Source of the DNA: a bacterium
Lineage (GTDB): Bacteria; Patescibacteriota; Minisyncoccia; 2-02-FULL-40-12; IGHO2-01-FULL-4-A
Length of the DNA stretch: 44,239 nucleotides
NCBI GenBank assembly: GCA_030698885.1
Contig: JAUYLN010000025.1
Coordinates: 1-44,239 of the forward strand
Direction of reading: 5' to 3'
The notes beneath the pieces were generated by a model. It ran no database searches. It saw nothing but the letters and a program-made list of their open reading frames with translations, and was not told the origin of the DNA. A program made the position numbers and the translations under genes. Shown here piece after piece: positions 24,082 to 30,560 of this stretch; position 1 is the first letter of the stretch, and every line of letters starts with the position of its first letter.

Positions 24082-24384
24082 TCATCCCCTATTTTTTATT
24101 GCATTCAGAATAATATTTTCAAGCTGTGCCATGTGGGGATGATATTTTTTTATTTTTCTGTCGTTAGCCCTGGCAGCCGGCAGGAGTCTCCTCAAGTGTT
24201 TTTTTATCTTTCTATCTTTAATATCACCTAAAAACAGGTCGAGGTATTCATCATACAAATCACAGTGTTCGTTAAATATTAAGGACTGTTTAGTTGCTTT
24301 TAGTACTTCGGATAATATACAGATAGCTACAGCCCCGAAAGTAAGCCCCATAAAGGTCAGGAGAAATATCTGTTCGTTGGTCAT
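24082..24384 (-). CDS. Hypothetical small membrane-anchored protein
   Basis: 100 residues. One N-terminal membrane helix (about 6-27) is followed by a soluble, mostly helical part with KIKKHLRRLLPAARANDRKIKKY, strongly basic, and a short terminal helix. No family recognised. It lies 23 bases downstream of the 24408 gene on the same strand and carries the terminator, so the two probably form a unit. Confidence 0.6.
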   Translation of the reverse strand: MTNEQIFLLTFMGLTFGAVAICILSEVLKATKQSLIFNEHCDLYDEYLDLFLGDIKDRKIKKHLRRLLPAARANDRKIKKYHPHMAQLENIILNAIKNRG

Positions 24385-24407
24385 TGTAGTTTTCCGATGG
24401 AGTGCTG

Positions 24408-24785
24408 TTATACAGAAACTTCTTCAAAATGGTCAAAAACTTCCTTATTTACTGGCCGTAATACCACAGATTTGCTTTGAGCGACTTCTATTTTTGTGCC
24501 GCAGAACGGGCAAAAAGATATTTTTCCGGAAATAGATACCGAAAGATATACAACATCTTCTCCGCGAAGCATGCCGAAATTTATTCCTGGTTTGTCATTT
24601 TGATGCTCGCCGGGATTATTCCAGTTTGTTCCTTTATGGTTTCCGGTATTGCCAAACCAAGTATTAAAATCTTCACAGCAAGCAATCAGCTTATCAAATG
24701 ATGTGCCATAACAATGTCCGGGCAGATTTTTATGGGTGGCTTTTTTATAAAAAACTACACATTCTTTCTTTTTTTCTTCGGTCAT
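24408..24785 (-). CDS. Hypothetical protein with a CPFCG zinc-ribbon-like motif
   Basis: 125 residues from the ATG at 24785, which is chosen over an upstream in-frame start at 24866 because CAGGAG lies 5 bases before it and the longer form would overlap the divergent transporter gene. The C-terminal half holds FCPFCGTKIE, one CxxC of a zinc-ribbon knuckle. Further Cys/His positions (CVVFY, GHCYG, ACCEDF) could complete a site. The substrate or partner is unknown; no membrane segment is seen. Confidence 0.65.
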   Translation of the reverse strand: MTEEKKKECVVFYKKATHKNLPGHCYGTSFDKLIACCEDFNTWFGNTGNHKGTNWNNPGEHQNDKPGINFGMLRGEDVVYLSVSISGKISFCPFCGTKIEVAQSKSVVLRPVNKEVFDHFEEVSV

Positions 24786-24807
24786 ATCAACTCCTGTTAT
24801 AAAAATA

Positions 24808-24836
24808 CTGACTAAACGATAGCAAAATGATACAAT
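24808..24836 (+). promoter_or_regulatory. Promoter of the NRAMP-like transporter
   Basis: -35 CTGACT (24808-24813), a 17-base spacer and an extended -10 TGA-TACAAT (24828-24836). The ATG follows 7 bases later, so the message would be leaderless or nearly so. Confidence 0.6.
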
Positions 24837-24843
24837 CAAATCA

Positions 24844-26133
24844 ATGCCAAATAATAACGATGGCAAACTGAAAAAATTCTGGAAGTCTCTGGGTCCCGGG
24901 CTTATTACGGGTGCATCGGACGACGACCCTTCGGGGGTTGCGACTTATTCTATTGCCGGAGCCAAGTTTGGGCTGGCTGTTTTATGGACTGTTATTTTTA
25001 CCTTGCCATTCATGGTGGTAATACAAAAAATGGCGGGCAGAATAGGATTGATATCCGGTAAAGGCATTGCAGGCAATATGAAAAAACACTATCCAAGATA
25101 TGTTTTAGTAATAGTGGCGCTCCTTGCCGTATCCCAGAACATAATCAATATCGGAGCAGATATTTCCGGTATGGCTGCCGCGTTCACGTCGCTCGTTCCA
25201 ATATCGCCAATTCTTTATTCTCTTATTTTAGTAGGAGGCATGGTTGCGGTCCTGATCCTCGTCCCCTACTATAAGCTGGCTTCATATTTGAAGTGGGTTG
25301 CCGTAATCATGTTTTCATATATTGTGGCGGCCTTTTTTGTGGAACACGATTGGACGGAAGTTTTTAAAAGAACGATAATACCAGAAATTCATTGGAATAA
25401 AGATTATCTTTTGATACTGGTGGCTATTTTTGGAACAACTATCTCTCCTTATCTTTTCTTTTGGCAGGCATCGGAGCAGGTTGAAGAAGAAAGGGTCCAT
25501 GTGGATAAGCTTATTCCATCAACTCACCCTCATCATCCGAAGCACCGCTCGGAAGTAATAATAGGCAGAGAGATAGGCGTTATGAATCGGGATATAATTT
25601 CGGGCATGTTTTTTTCAAACATAATAATGTATTTTATTATTATTATGGCTACTTCAACATTATTTAATAATGGTTTTCATGATGTTGAAACAATTAATGA
25701 GATAGCATCCGTGCTTAGGCCCTTGGCCGGTGACTATGCTAATCTGCTGTTTCTGATAGGTATAACCGCTGCCGGTATTTTGGCTATTCCGATTCTAGCC
25801 GGCTCCGCCGCCTATGTAATGGCCGAGACATTCGGCTGGAAAGACGGTCTTGGACAAAAATTCGGTCACGCAAAGCAGTTTTATACTATAATTTCTTTGG
25901 CAACAGCTCTCGGCTTGTTGGTTCCTTTGACAGGCTTTGACCCGGTAAAAGCATTATTTTATACGGCCATACTGCATGGAGTAACCGCACCGTTTCTTAT
26001 CTATGTTATAATCCACATGGCTAATAATCCCAAGGTTATCGGCAAATTTGGCAACAGGAGATATTCAAATGTATTAGGATATATACTTTTTGGGATAATG
26101 ACGCTGGCGGCGGTATCGCTGTTATTTTTGTGA
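24844..26133 (+). CDS. NRAMP-superfamily divalent metal transporter
   Basis: 429 residues, about 11 membrane helices. The first helix carries ASDDDPSGVATYS (about 24-36) in place of the canonical DPGN metal site, and the sixth has TTISPYLFFWQASEQVEEE (about 198-216) in place of the MPH motif. These are marks of the DPSG branch of NRAMP relatives, whose ion preference is less certain than for MntH; Mn, Fe or Mg are possible. A His-rich loop (STHPHHPKHRSE, about 226-237) follows that segment and may bind metal. A perfect hairpin (26119-26147) spans the TGA stop. Confidence 0.88.
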   Translation: MPNNNDGKLKKFWKSLGPGLITGASDDDPSGVATYSIAGAKFGLAVLWTVIFTLPFMVVIQKMAGRIGLISGKGIAGNMKKHYPRYVLVIVALLAVSQNIINIGADISGMAAAFTSLVPISPILYSLILVGGMVAVLILVPYYKLASYLKWVAVIMFSYIVAAFFVEHDWTEVFKRTIIPEIHWNKDYLLILVAIFGTTISPYLFFWQASEQVEEERVHVDKLIPSTHPHHPKHRSEVIIGREIGVMNRDIISGMFFSNIIMYFIIIMATSTLFNNGFHDVETINEIASVLRPLAGDYANLLFLIGITAAGILAIPILAGSAAYVMAETFGWKDGLGQKFGHAKQFYTIISLATALGLLVPLTGFDPVKALFYTAILHGVTAPFLIYVIIHMANNPKVIGKFGNRRYSNVLGYILFGIMTLAAVSLLFL

Positions 26134-26147
26134 AACAAAAATAACAG
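26119..26147 (+). terminator. Perfect palindrome spanning the transporter stop codon
   Basis: CTGTTATTTTTGT (26119-26131) and ACAAAAATAACAG (26135-26147) flank GAA; the stop TGA is at 26131-26133. There is no T-tract afterward, so it may protect the 3' end and not terminate. Confidence 0.6.
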
Positions 26148-26250
26148 AATTTCTAGTTGTCCTAATTGCTCTAATTATTCTAAAAAATATCTAAGTTCCA
26201 ATTTCCAAATTTAATTTCCGATGTTCTATTAGGTCAATTAGGTTAATTTT
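26147..26250. repeat. AT-rich dispersed palindromic element, copy 7
   Basis: It fills the gap between the transporter and cysS. CTAATTATTCTAAAAAATA mirrors TATTAGGTCAATTAGG. Confidence 0.65.
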
Positions 26251-26258
26251 CTATCGAT

Positions 26259-27662
26259 ATGTTAAAAATTTACAACACTCTAACTAAGCAAAAAGAAGAA
26301 TTTAATAAACCAGCCGGTGATAAGGTCCGGATGTTTGTTTGCGGTCCTACGGTTTATGATTATCCGCACATAGGACACGCAAGAACTTATATTGTTTTTG
26401 ATGTTATTGCAAAGTATTTAAGATATAAAGGATTTGAGGTGGAATATCTTCAAAATATTACAGATATTGATGATAAAATAATTGCCAGGGCTAAAGAGCA
26501 GGGCGTAAGCCCTAAGGAATTAGCTGAAAAGTTTGAAAAAATTTACACGGAAGATATGGAATCACTCGGTATTGATTCGGTAAGCAAGTATGCCAGAGCC
26601 ACCGAACATATTCCTGAAATTGTCAGTCAGGTCAAAAGATTAATAGAAAAAGGTTTTGCCTATAAGATTGATAATGACCCCAACGCTTCGGCCGGGGCAG
26701 GCGGTTATTATTTTGACATATCTAGTTTTCCTGATTACGGCAAATTATCGGGACGTAGCGTGGCCCAAGCCGAGGATTCAGTTTCGCGTATAGATGATAG
26801 CGTTGCCAAGCGAAATAAAGGAGACTTTGCTTTGTGGAAGTTTTCGAATAAGGATGAAGCAGGATGGGATACGGAGCTTGGATACGGCAGGCCTGGCTGG
26901 CATATTGAGGATACGGCTATAAGCGAAAAATACTTTGGAGATCAATATGAGATTCACTGCGGAGCTCAAGACTTGATGTTTCCTCATCATGAGTCCGAGA
27001 TCGCTCAGCAGGAGGCGGCATCCGGCAAAAAACCGTTCGTTCAGCTTTGGCTTCATTCAGGATTGCTGACGGTGGACGGCAAAAAGATGTCCAAATCTCT
27101 GGGTAATTTTGTGACCATCCGGGAGGTACTTAAAAAGTATTCTCCCGAAGCAGTCAGGATGATGTTTCTGATGTCGCATTACCGCTCCCCTGTTGATTAT
27201 AGTGAGCAAAACCTAAAACAGGCAGAAGCGGCAGTTCAAAGATTGGGCGAGTTTATAGAGCGTCTAAAATTGTCTAAAGGAACATCTTCTGGGGAGGATA
27301 TTATAGGTAGCACAAAGAGTAAGTTCAGTGAAGAGGTGGATGATGATTTTAATACAGCCAAAGCAATAGCGGGTATTTTTGATTTGGTGCGCGAGGCTAA
27401 TCAGATAATGAATGAAAGCGGATTAGGTAGGGAGTCAGCAGATAAAATTTTAACTTTACTTAATGAATTCAATGAAATTCTAGGAATTATACCTGCCAAA
27501 CCGCAAGAAATACCCGAAGAAGTTAAAAATCTAGTTGACCAAAGAGAATCCTTAAGAAAAGACAAAAAATATAATGAGTCAGATAAGTTGCGCGAGCAAA
27601 TTAAGAGCCTTGGCTATGAGGTTGAAGATACGGTATATGGGCCATTGGTAAAAAAGCTATAG
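26259..27662 (+). CDS. cysS: Cysteinyl-tRNA synthetase
   Basis: 467 residues, standard class I enzyme. The zinc Cys is in FVCGPTVYD (C28), the HIGH motif is at 37-40 (PHIGHART), the second zinc-site residues lie in IHCGAQDLMFPHHESE (about 233-248), and KMSKS is at about 276-280. The anticodon domain contains RESLRKDKKYNESDKLREQIKSLGYEVEDT. It charges tRNA-Cys. A short insertion DPNASAGAG at about 139-147 interrupts the usual sequence before YYFD and corresponds to the CCCC-GGGG palindrome also seen after uvrB. The ATG follows the repeat element with no ribosome site. Confidence 0.97.
   Translation: MLKIYNTLTKQKEEFNKPAGDKVRMFVCGPTVYDYPHIGHARTYIVFDVIAKYLRYKGFEVEYLQNITDIDDKIIARAKEQGVSPKELAEKFEKIYTEDMESLGIDSVSKYARATEHIPEIVSQVKRLIEKGFAYKIDNDPNASAGAGGYYFDISSFPDYGKLSGRSVAQAEDSVSRIDDSVAKRNKGDFALWKFSNKDEAGWDTELGYGRPGWHIEDTAISEKYFGDQYEIHCGAQDLMFPHHESEIAQQEAASGKKPFVQLWLHSGLLTVDGKKMSKSLGNFVTIREVLKKYSPEAVRMMFLMSHYRSPVDYSEQNLKQAEAAVQRLGEFIERLKLSKGTSSGEDIIGSTKSKFSEEVDDDFNTAKAIAGIFDLVREANQIMNESGLGRESADKILTLLNEFNEILGIIPAKPQEIPEEVKNLVDQRESLRKDKKYNESDKLREQIKSLGYEVEDTVYGPLVKKL
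26678..26697 (+). repeat. CCCC-GGGG palindromic repeat translated within cysS
   Basis: CCCCAACGCTTCGGCCGGGG differs at three of 20 positions from the intergenic copy at 15714-15733. Confidence 0.65.
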
Positions 27663-27728
27663 ACAGGGTCTGTATATTACGTAATAAAAAATGGCAATAT
27701 TTGCATTTGTTTTATCTTTGTGATACTA

Positions 27729-27734
27729 TATAAT
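27729..27734 (+). promoter_or_regulatory. -10 box before the YvlD-like gene
   Basis: TATAAT is 8 bases upstream of the ATG, within an AT-rich stretch (TACTATATAAT). This again leaves almost no leader. Confidence 0.5.
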
Positions 27735-27742
27735 TAATACTA

Positions 27743-28087
27743 ATGAGCTTGATTCTGCGCCTTTTGGGCAGTGCCCTGGCGCTTTACGCAGCCGATTATC
27801 TTCTTCCCGGCTTTATAGTGATAGGAGGTTTTAAGGGATATCTAGCTGCCGGGATAATCCTCGGTCTGCTTAACTTAATAGTTAAGCCGATACTGAAAGT
27901 TATAGCTTTCCCTGTTATTTTATTGACCCTGGGATTGTTTACATTAGTTATTAATGCCCTGCTAATATGGGGGGCAGGCCAGTTGACCGGATATGTATTT
28001 TTTGATAATTATTATACATTGCTTTGGGCGACTCTCGTTGTGGCGGCAGTTAACGTTATTGTTGGGGTATTTCGCAAGATATTATAG
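27743..28087 (+). CDS. YvlD/DUF360 family membrane protein
   Basis: 114 residues with four predicted helices. GLLNLIVKPILKVIAFPVILLTLGLFTLVINALLIW is the family hallmark of COG1950. Databases often call it a phage-holin-superfamily-IV protein, but it is a common chromosomal envelope protein of unknown role and nothing here suggests lysis. It is a single gene between cysS and secG with its own close -10 box. Confidence 0.88.
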   Translation: MSLILRLLGSALALYAADYLLPGFIVIGGFKGYLAAGIILGLLNLIVKPILKVIAFPVILLTLGLFTLVINALLIWGAGQLTGYVFFDNYYTLLWATLVVAAVNVIVGVFRKIL

Positions 28088-28094
28088 TTTTTTG

Positions 28095-28222
28095 TGTAAA
28101 GGTATTAATATCAAATATTAAAAATCAAAAATCAAAGTGTCATATAAAATATCAAAAAGTCAAAGAATCTAATTTTGAATTTTAAATTGTCATTTTGCAT
28201 TTTAAACTTTAATATTTAATTT
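28095..28222. repeat. AT-rich imperfect palindrome, second type
   Basis: AATATCAAATATTAAAAATC on the left is mirrored by TTTAAACTTTAATATTTAAT on the right, with ATCAAAAATCAAAG and TTTTGAATTTTAAATTG inside. It differs in sequence from the CTAATT family but has the same position, filling the gap up to the secG start. Confidence 0.5.
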
Positions 28223-28228
28223 TTTTCT

Positions 28229-28441
28229 GTGGATTACATCGCAATTATTCAAATAGTTTTATCAATTATCCTTATCGGGGCTATTTTGCTTCAGCAAAGA
28301 GGTACCGGGCTTAGCGGCGCTTTTGGAGGCGAAGGCGGCGTTTATTCTACAAGAAGGGGCTTTGATAAAATTTTGCTTGCTTCCACAGTAGTTTCTGCCG
28401 TTTTATTTTTTGGCGTGTCGGTTGCAAGACTACTTCTGTAA
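28229..28441 (+). CDS. secG: Protein translocase subunit SecG
   Basis: 70 residues, normal SecG size. Two membrane helices (about 4-20 and 48-69) flank LLQQRGTGLSGAFGGEGGVYSTRRGFDKIL, the conserved cytoplasmic loop. SecG assists the SecYE channel in exporting the many signal-peptide proteins seen in this window. The start is GTG at 28229 directly after an AT-rich palindrome; no ribosome site. Confidence 0.93.
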   Translation: MDYIAIIQIVLSIILIGAILLQQRGTGLSGAFGGEGGVYSTRRGFDKILLASTVVSAVLFFGVSVARLLL

Positions 28442-28445
28442 TTAC

Positions 28446-28536
28446 TTAATCACCCAAACACTATAACAATAAACATCTTCTGTGCCTCACATGTTTTAAA
28501 TATGCTAGGGTGCTAAGGCGTTATGGTGTTAAGGTG
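28446..28536. repeat. Imperfect inverted repeat upstream of the peptide-binding protein
   Basis: AACACTATAAC (about 28457-28467) faces GTTATGGTGTT (about 28520-28530), one mismatch. GTGCTAAGG and GTGTTAAGG are degenerate tandem units at the right edge; the last one supplies the AAGG of the probable ribosome site. Confidence 0.45.
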
Positions 28537-28544
28537 TATATAAA

Positions 28545-30368
28545 ATTAGCGACCAATTATTAGATGATTTTTTTGCTTCACCAGTTGATCCGACTCCCGA
28601 TCAGCCCAAAAATAAAAAAGGGCCTTTTTTAAAGTTTTTGCCCAGTAGGAAGCAGCTTTCAAAGCTTCCTAAGGTTCTTTCTAAAAAAGAGCGTCATATA
28701 GTTATCGTTTTGGCCTTTATTGCTCTCGGCGCCCTTATTGCAATGCCGGTTACTGCATATTTTCATTTTACTGAGCCGGTCCCTGATTTCGGTGGTACTT
28801 TCAATGAGGGCCTTGTAGGAGCTCCGAAACAGGTTAACCCTATTCTTGCCCAGGTTAATGATGTTGACCGCGATATTGCTAAGTTGGTGTATTCGGGACT
28901 AACTAAATATGATTCCGAAGGTAATCTGATAATGGATTTTGCCGAATCGTATGAAATATCTGACGACGGCCTGACCTATACTTTTAAATTAAAAGAAGGC
29001 GTATTTTGGCATGATGGCAATCCCCTGACTGCTGATGATGTCGTCTTCACTATTCTAACTGTTCAAAATCCGGAATATAACAGTTTGCAGGCAATAAACT
29101 GGCAGGGTGTTGAAGTTTCCAAGGTAGACCCCGGAACCATTTCTTTTAAGCTGAAAAACAAATATGCCCAGTTTCTAAGCAATACAACCCTAGGCATTAT
29201 CCCAAAACATATTTGGGAAGGAGTTAAGCCTGTTAATTTCAGTCTTTCCGAATTTAACACCAAGCCGATAGGTTCGGGTCCATATAAATTCCAGAAATTC
29301 AGGCGTGATGAATTTGGTAATATCCAGTCATACCACCTGGAAGCATTTAAGGATTATTATAGCGACCAGCCATTTATTAAAAATATAGTTTTCAAATTCT
29401 ATCTGTCTGAAAGGGATGTGGTGGATGCTTTGAACAACGGAGATATAGATGGTTTGGCTATGTCTAATCGGCAAGTCGGACTTATTAAGTTCAGGCAGAA
29501 AGTTTCAATCAAAGAGCTCCAGCTACCGAGATATTTCAGTATATTCTTTGACCAAAACCAGAGCGACTCTTTATCGGATGCCAACGTGAGAATGGCGCTA
29601 AATTACGCAACGGACAAGAATCAGGTAGTCGGAGATGTTTTAGGGGGCAGGGCCAGCGTGGTTTCTTCTCCACTGTTGTCCGGTGTGCTTAATATCGGAG
29701 AGCCTTCAGTTATTTATGATTTTGATATAGCTAAAGCTGAAGAGCTGCTTGATAAAAGCGGATGGATTTACGCCGAAGGTGAGGAACAAAATCAAAATTC
29801 AATAAGACATAAAGAATCCGGCACTAAAGGTTCATCTGAAGAACAGGAGCCGCTAAAATTAGAAATTGAGCTGACAACTTCTGACTGGCCGGAACTGGTC
29901 GCAGTAGCAAACGAGATAAAGAGCCAATGGCAAAAGGTTGGCGTAGGCGTAAATCTGCAGATATTGCCACTGGCTCAACTACAGCAGACCATTAAAGAAA
30001 GAAAATATGAAGCATTATTGTTTGGCGAGGTATTGAGCCTTGATCCTGACCCGTTCAGTTTTTGGCACTCTTCTCAGAAAAAAGATCCCGGCCTTAATCT
30101 CGCCCTGTATGATGATAAAAATGCCGACAAGCTTCTTGAGGAAGCAAGGCAGGCCGTTGATGCGGAACAGCGCAGGGCAAAATACGAAGAATTTCAGGAT
30201 TTGTTGCTCAAGAGTGCTCCGGCAGTATTCGTTTATAGCCCGGACTTCATTTATGTTCAATCAAATAAAATAAGAAACAACAACTCCCGGGTTATTGCCG
30301 TTCCTTCGGAGAGATTCGGATTGGTGAATGAGTGGTATATAGATACAAGGAGAGTTCGCAAGCAATAA
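28545..30368 (+). CDS. Oligopeptide ABC transporter substrate-binding protein, probable ATT start
   Basis: The annotatable TTG start (28638) gives 576 residues, but the frame upstream is coding-like: SDQLLDDFFASPVDPTPDQP precedes it. No ATG, GTG or TTG exists between the stop at 28530 and 28638. AAGGTG ends 8 bases before ATT at 28545, so an AUU start (607 residues) is proposed. The protein has a cytoplasmic basic N-terminus, one membrane helix (about 65-85) and a family-5 solute-binding domain with GLTKYDSEGNLIMDFAESYEISDDGLTYTFKLKEGVFWHDGNPLTADDV, then MALNYATDKNQV and EVLSLDPDPFSFWHS. It is anchored by a helix and not lipid-modified. It probably binds peptides; no permease or ATPase genes are adjacent. 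Confidence 0.88.
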   Translation: MSDQLLDDFFASPVDPTPDQPKNKKGPFLKFLPSRKQLSKLPKVLSKKERHIVIVLAFIALGALIAMPVTAYFHFTEPVPDFGGTFNEGLVGAPKQVNPILAQVNDVDRDIAKLVYSGLTKYDSEGNLIMDFAESYEISDDGLTYTFKLKEGVFWHDGNPLTADDVVFTILTVQNPEYNSLQAINWQGVEVSKVDPGTISFKLKNKYAQFLSNTTLGIIPKHIWEGVKPVNFSLSEFNTKPIGSGPYKFQKFRRDEFGNIQSYHLEAFKDYYSDQPFIKNIVFKFYLSERDVVDALNNGDIDGLAMSNRQVGLIKFRQKVSIKELQLPRYFSIFFDQNQSDSLSDANVRMALNYATDKNQVVGDVLGGRASVVSSPLLSGVLNIGEPSVIYDFDIAKAEELLDKSGWIYAEGEEQNQNSIRHKESGTKGSSEEQEPLKLEIELTTSDWPELVAVANEIKSQWQKVGVGVNLQILPLAQLQQTIKERKYEALLFGEVLSLDPDPFSFWHSSQKKDPGLNLALYDDKNADKLLEEARQAVDAEQRRAKYEEFQDLLLKSAPAVFVYSPDFIYVQSNKIRNNNSRVIAVPSERFGLVNEWYIDTRRVRKQ

Positions 30369-30392
30369 GCGATAAGCGGTAAGTATGAACAC

Positions 30393-30475
30393 GGGGACGT
30401 GGCGAAACGGCAGACGCGCTAGCTTCAGGAGCTAGTTCTCGCAAGAGAGTGGGAGTTCAAATCTCCCCGTCCCCA
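30393..30475 (+). tRNA. tRNA-Leu (CAG)
   Basis: Acceptor GGGGACG pairs with CGTCCCC (30468-30474) and discriminator A is at 30475. The D-arm, anticodon stem CTAGC/GCTAG with loop TTCAGGA (anticodon CAG at 30426-30428), long variable arm TTCTCGCAAGAGAG and T-arm GGGAG-TTCAAAT-CTCCC are all visible. CCA is not encoded. Confidence 0.97.
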
Positions 30476-30491
30476 CATAAATTTTAAAAAA

Positions 30492-30555
30492 ACCCGTTGA
30501 TAGAAAAATATTTTACGCAAACCCATGGTTTTAGTCAGATTATTTTCTAACGGGT
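30492..30555 (+). promoter_or_regulatory. Leader hairpin between tRNA-Leu and RNase J
   Basis: ACCCGTT (30492-30498) pairs with AACGGGT (30549-30555), and AGAAAAT (30502-30508) with ATTTTCT (30542-30548), separated by a 3-base bulge. The 3' arm ends 5 bases before the RNase J ATG, covering the place of the ribosome site. Confidence 0.6.
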
Positions 30556-30560
30556 AGGTT

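Noticed and set aside
24785-24866. Longer N-terminus for the zinc-ribbon-like protein
   Set aside because: It would overlap the divergent transporter start and its promoter, while the ATG at 24785 has a good ribosome site.
27743-28087. Phage holin or lysis gene
   Set aside because: The sequence matches the chromosomal YvlD/DUF360 family, and no endolysin or other phage gene is near.
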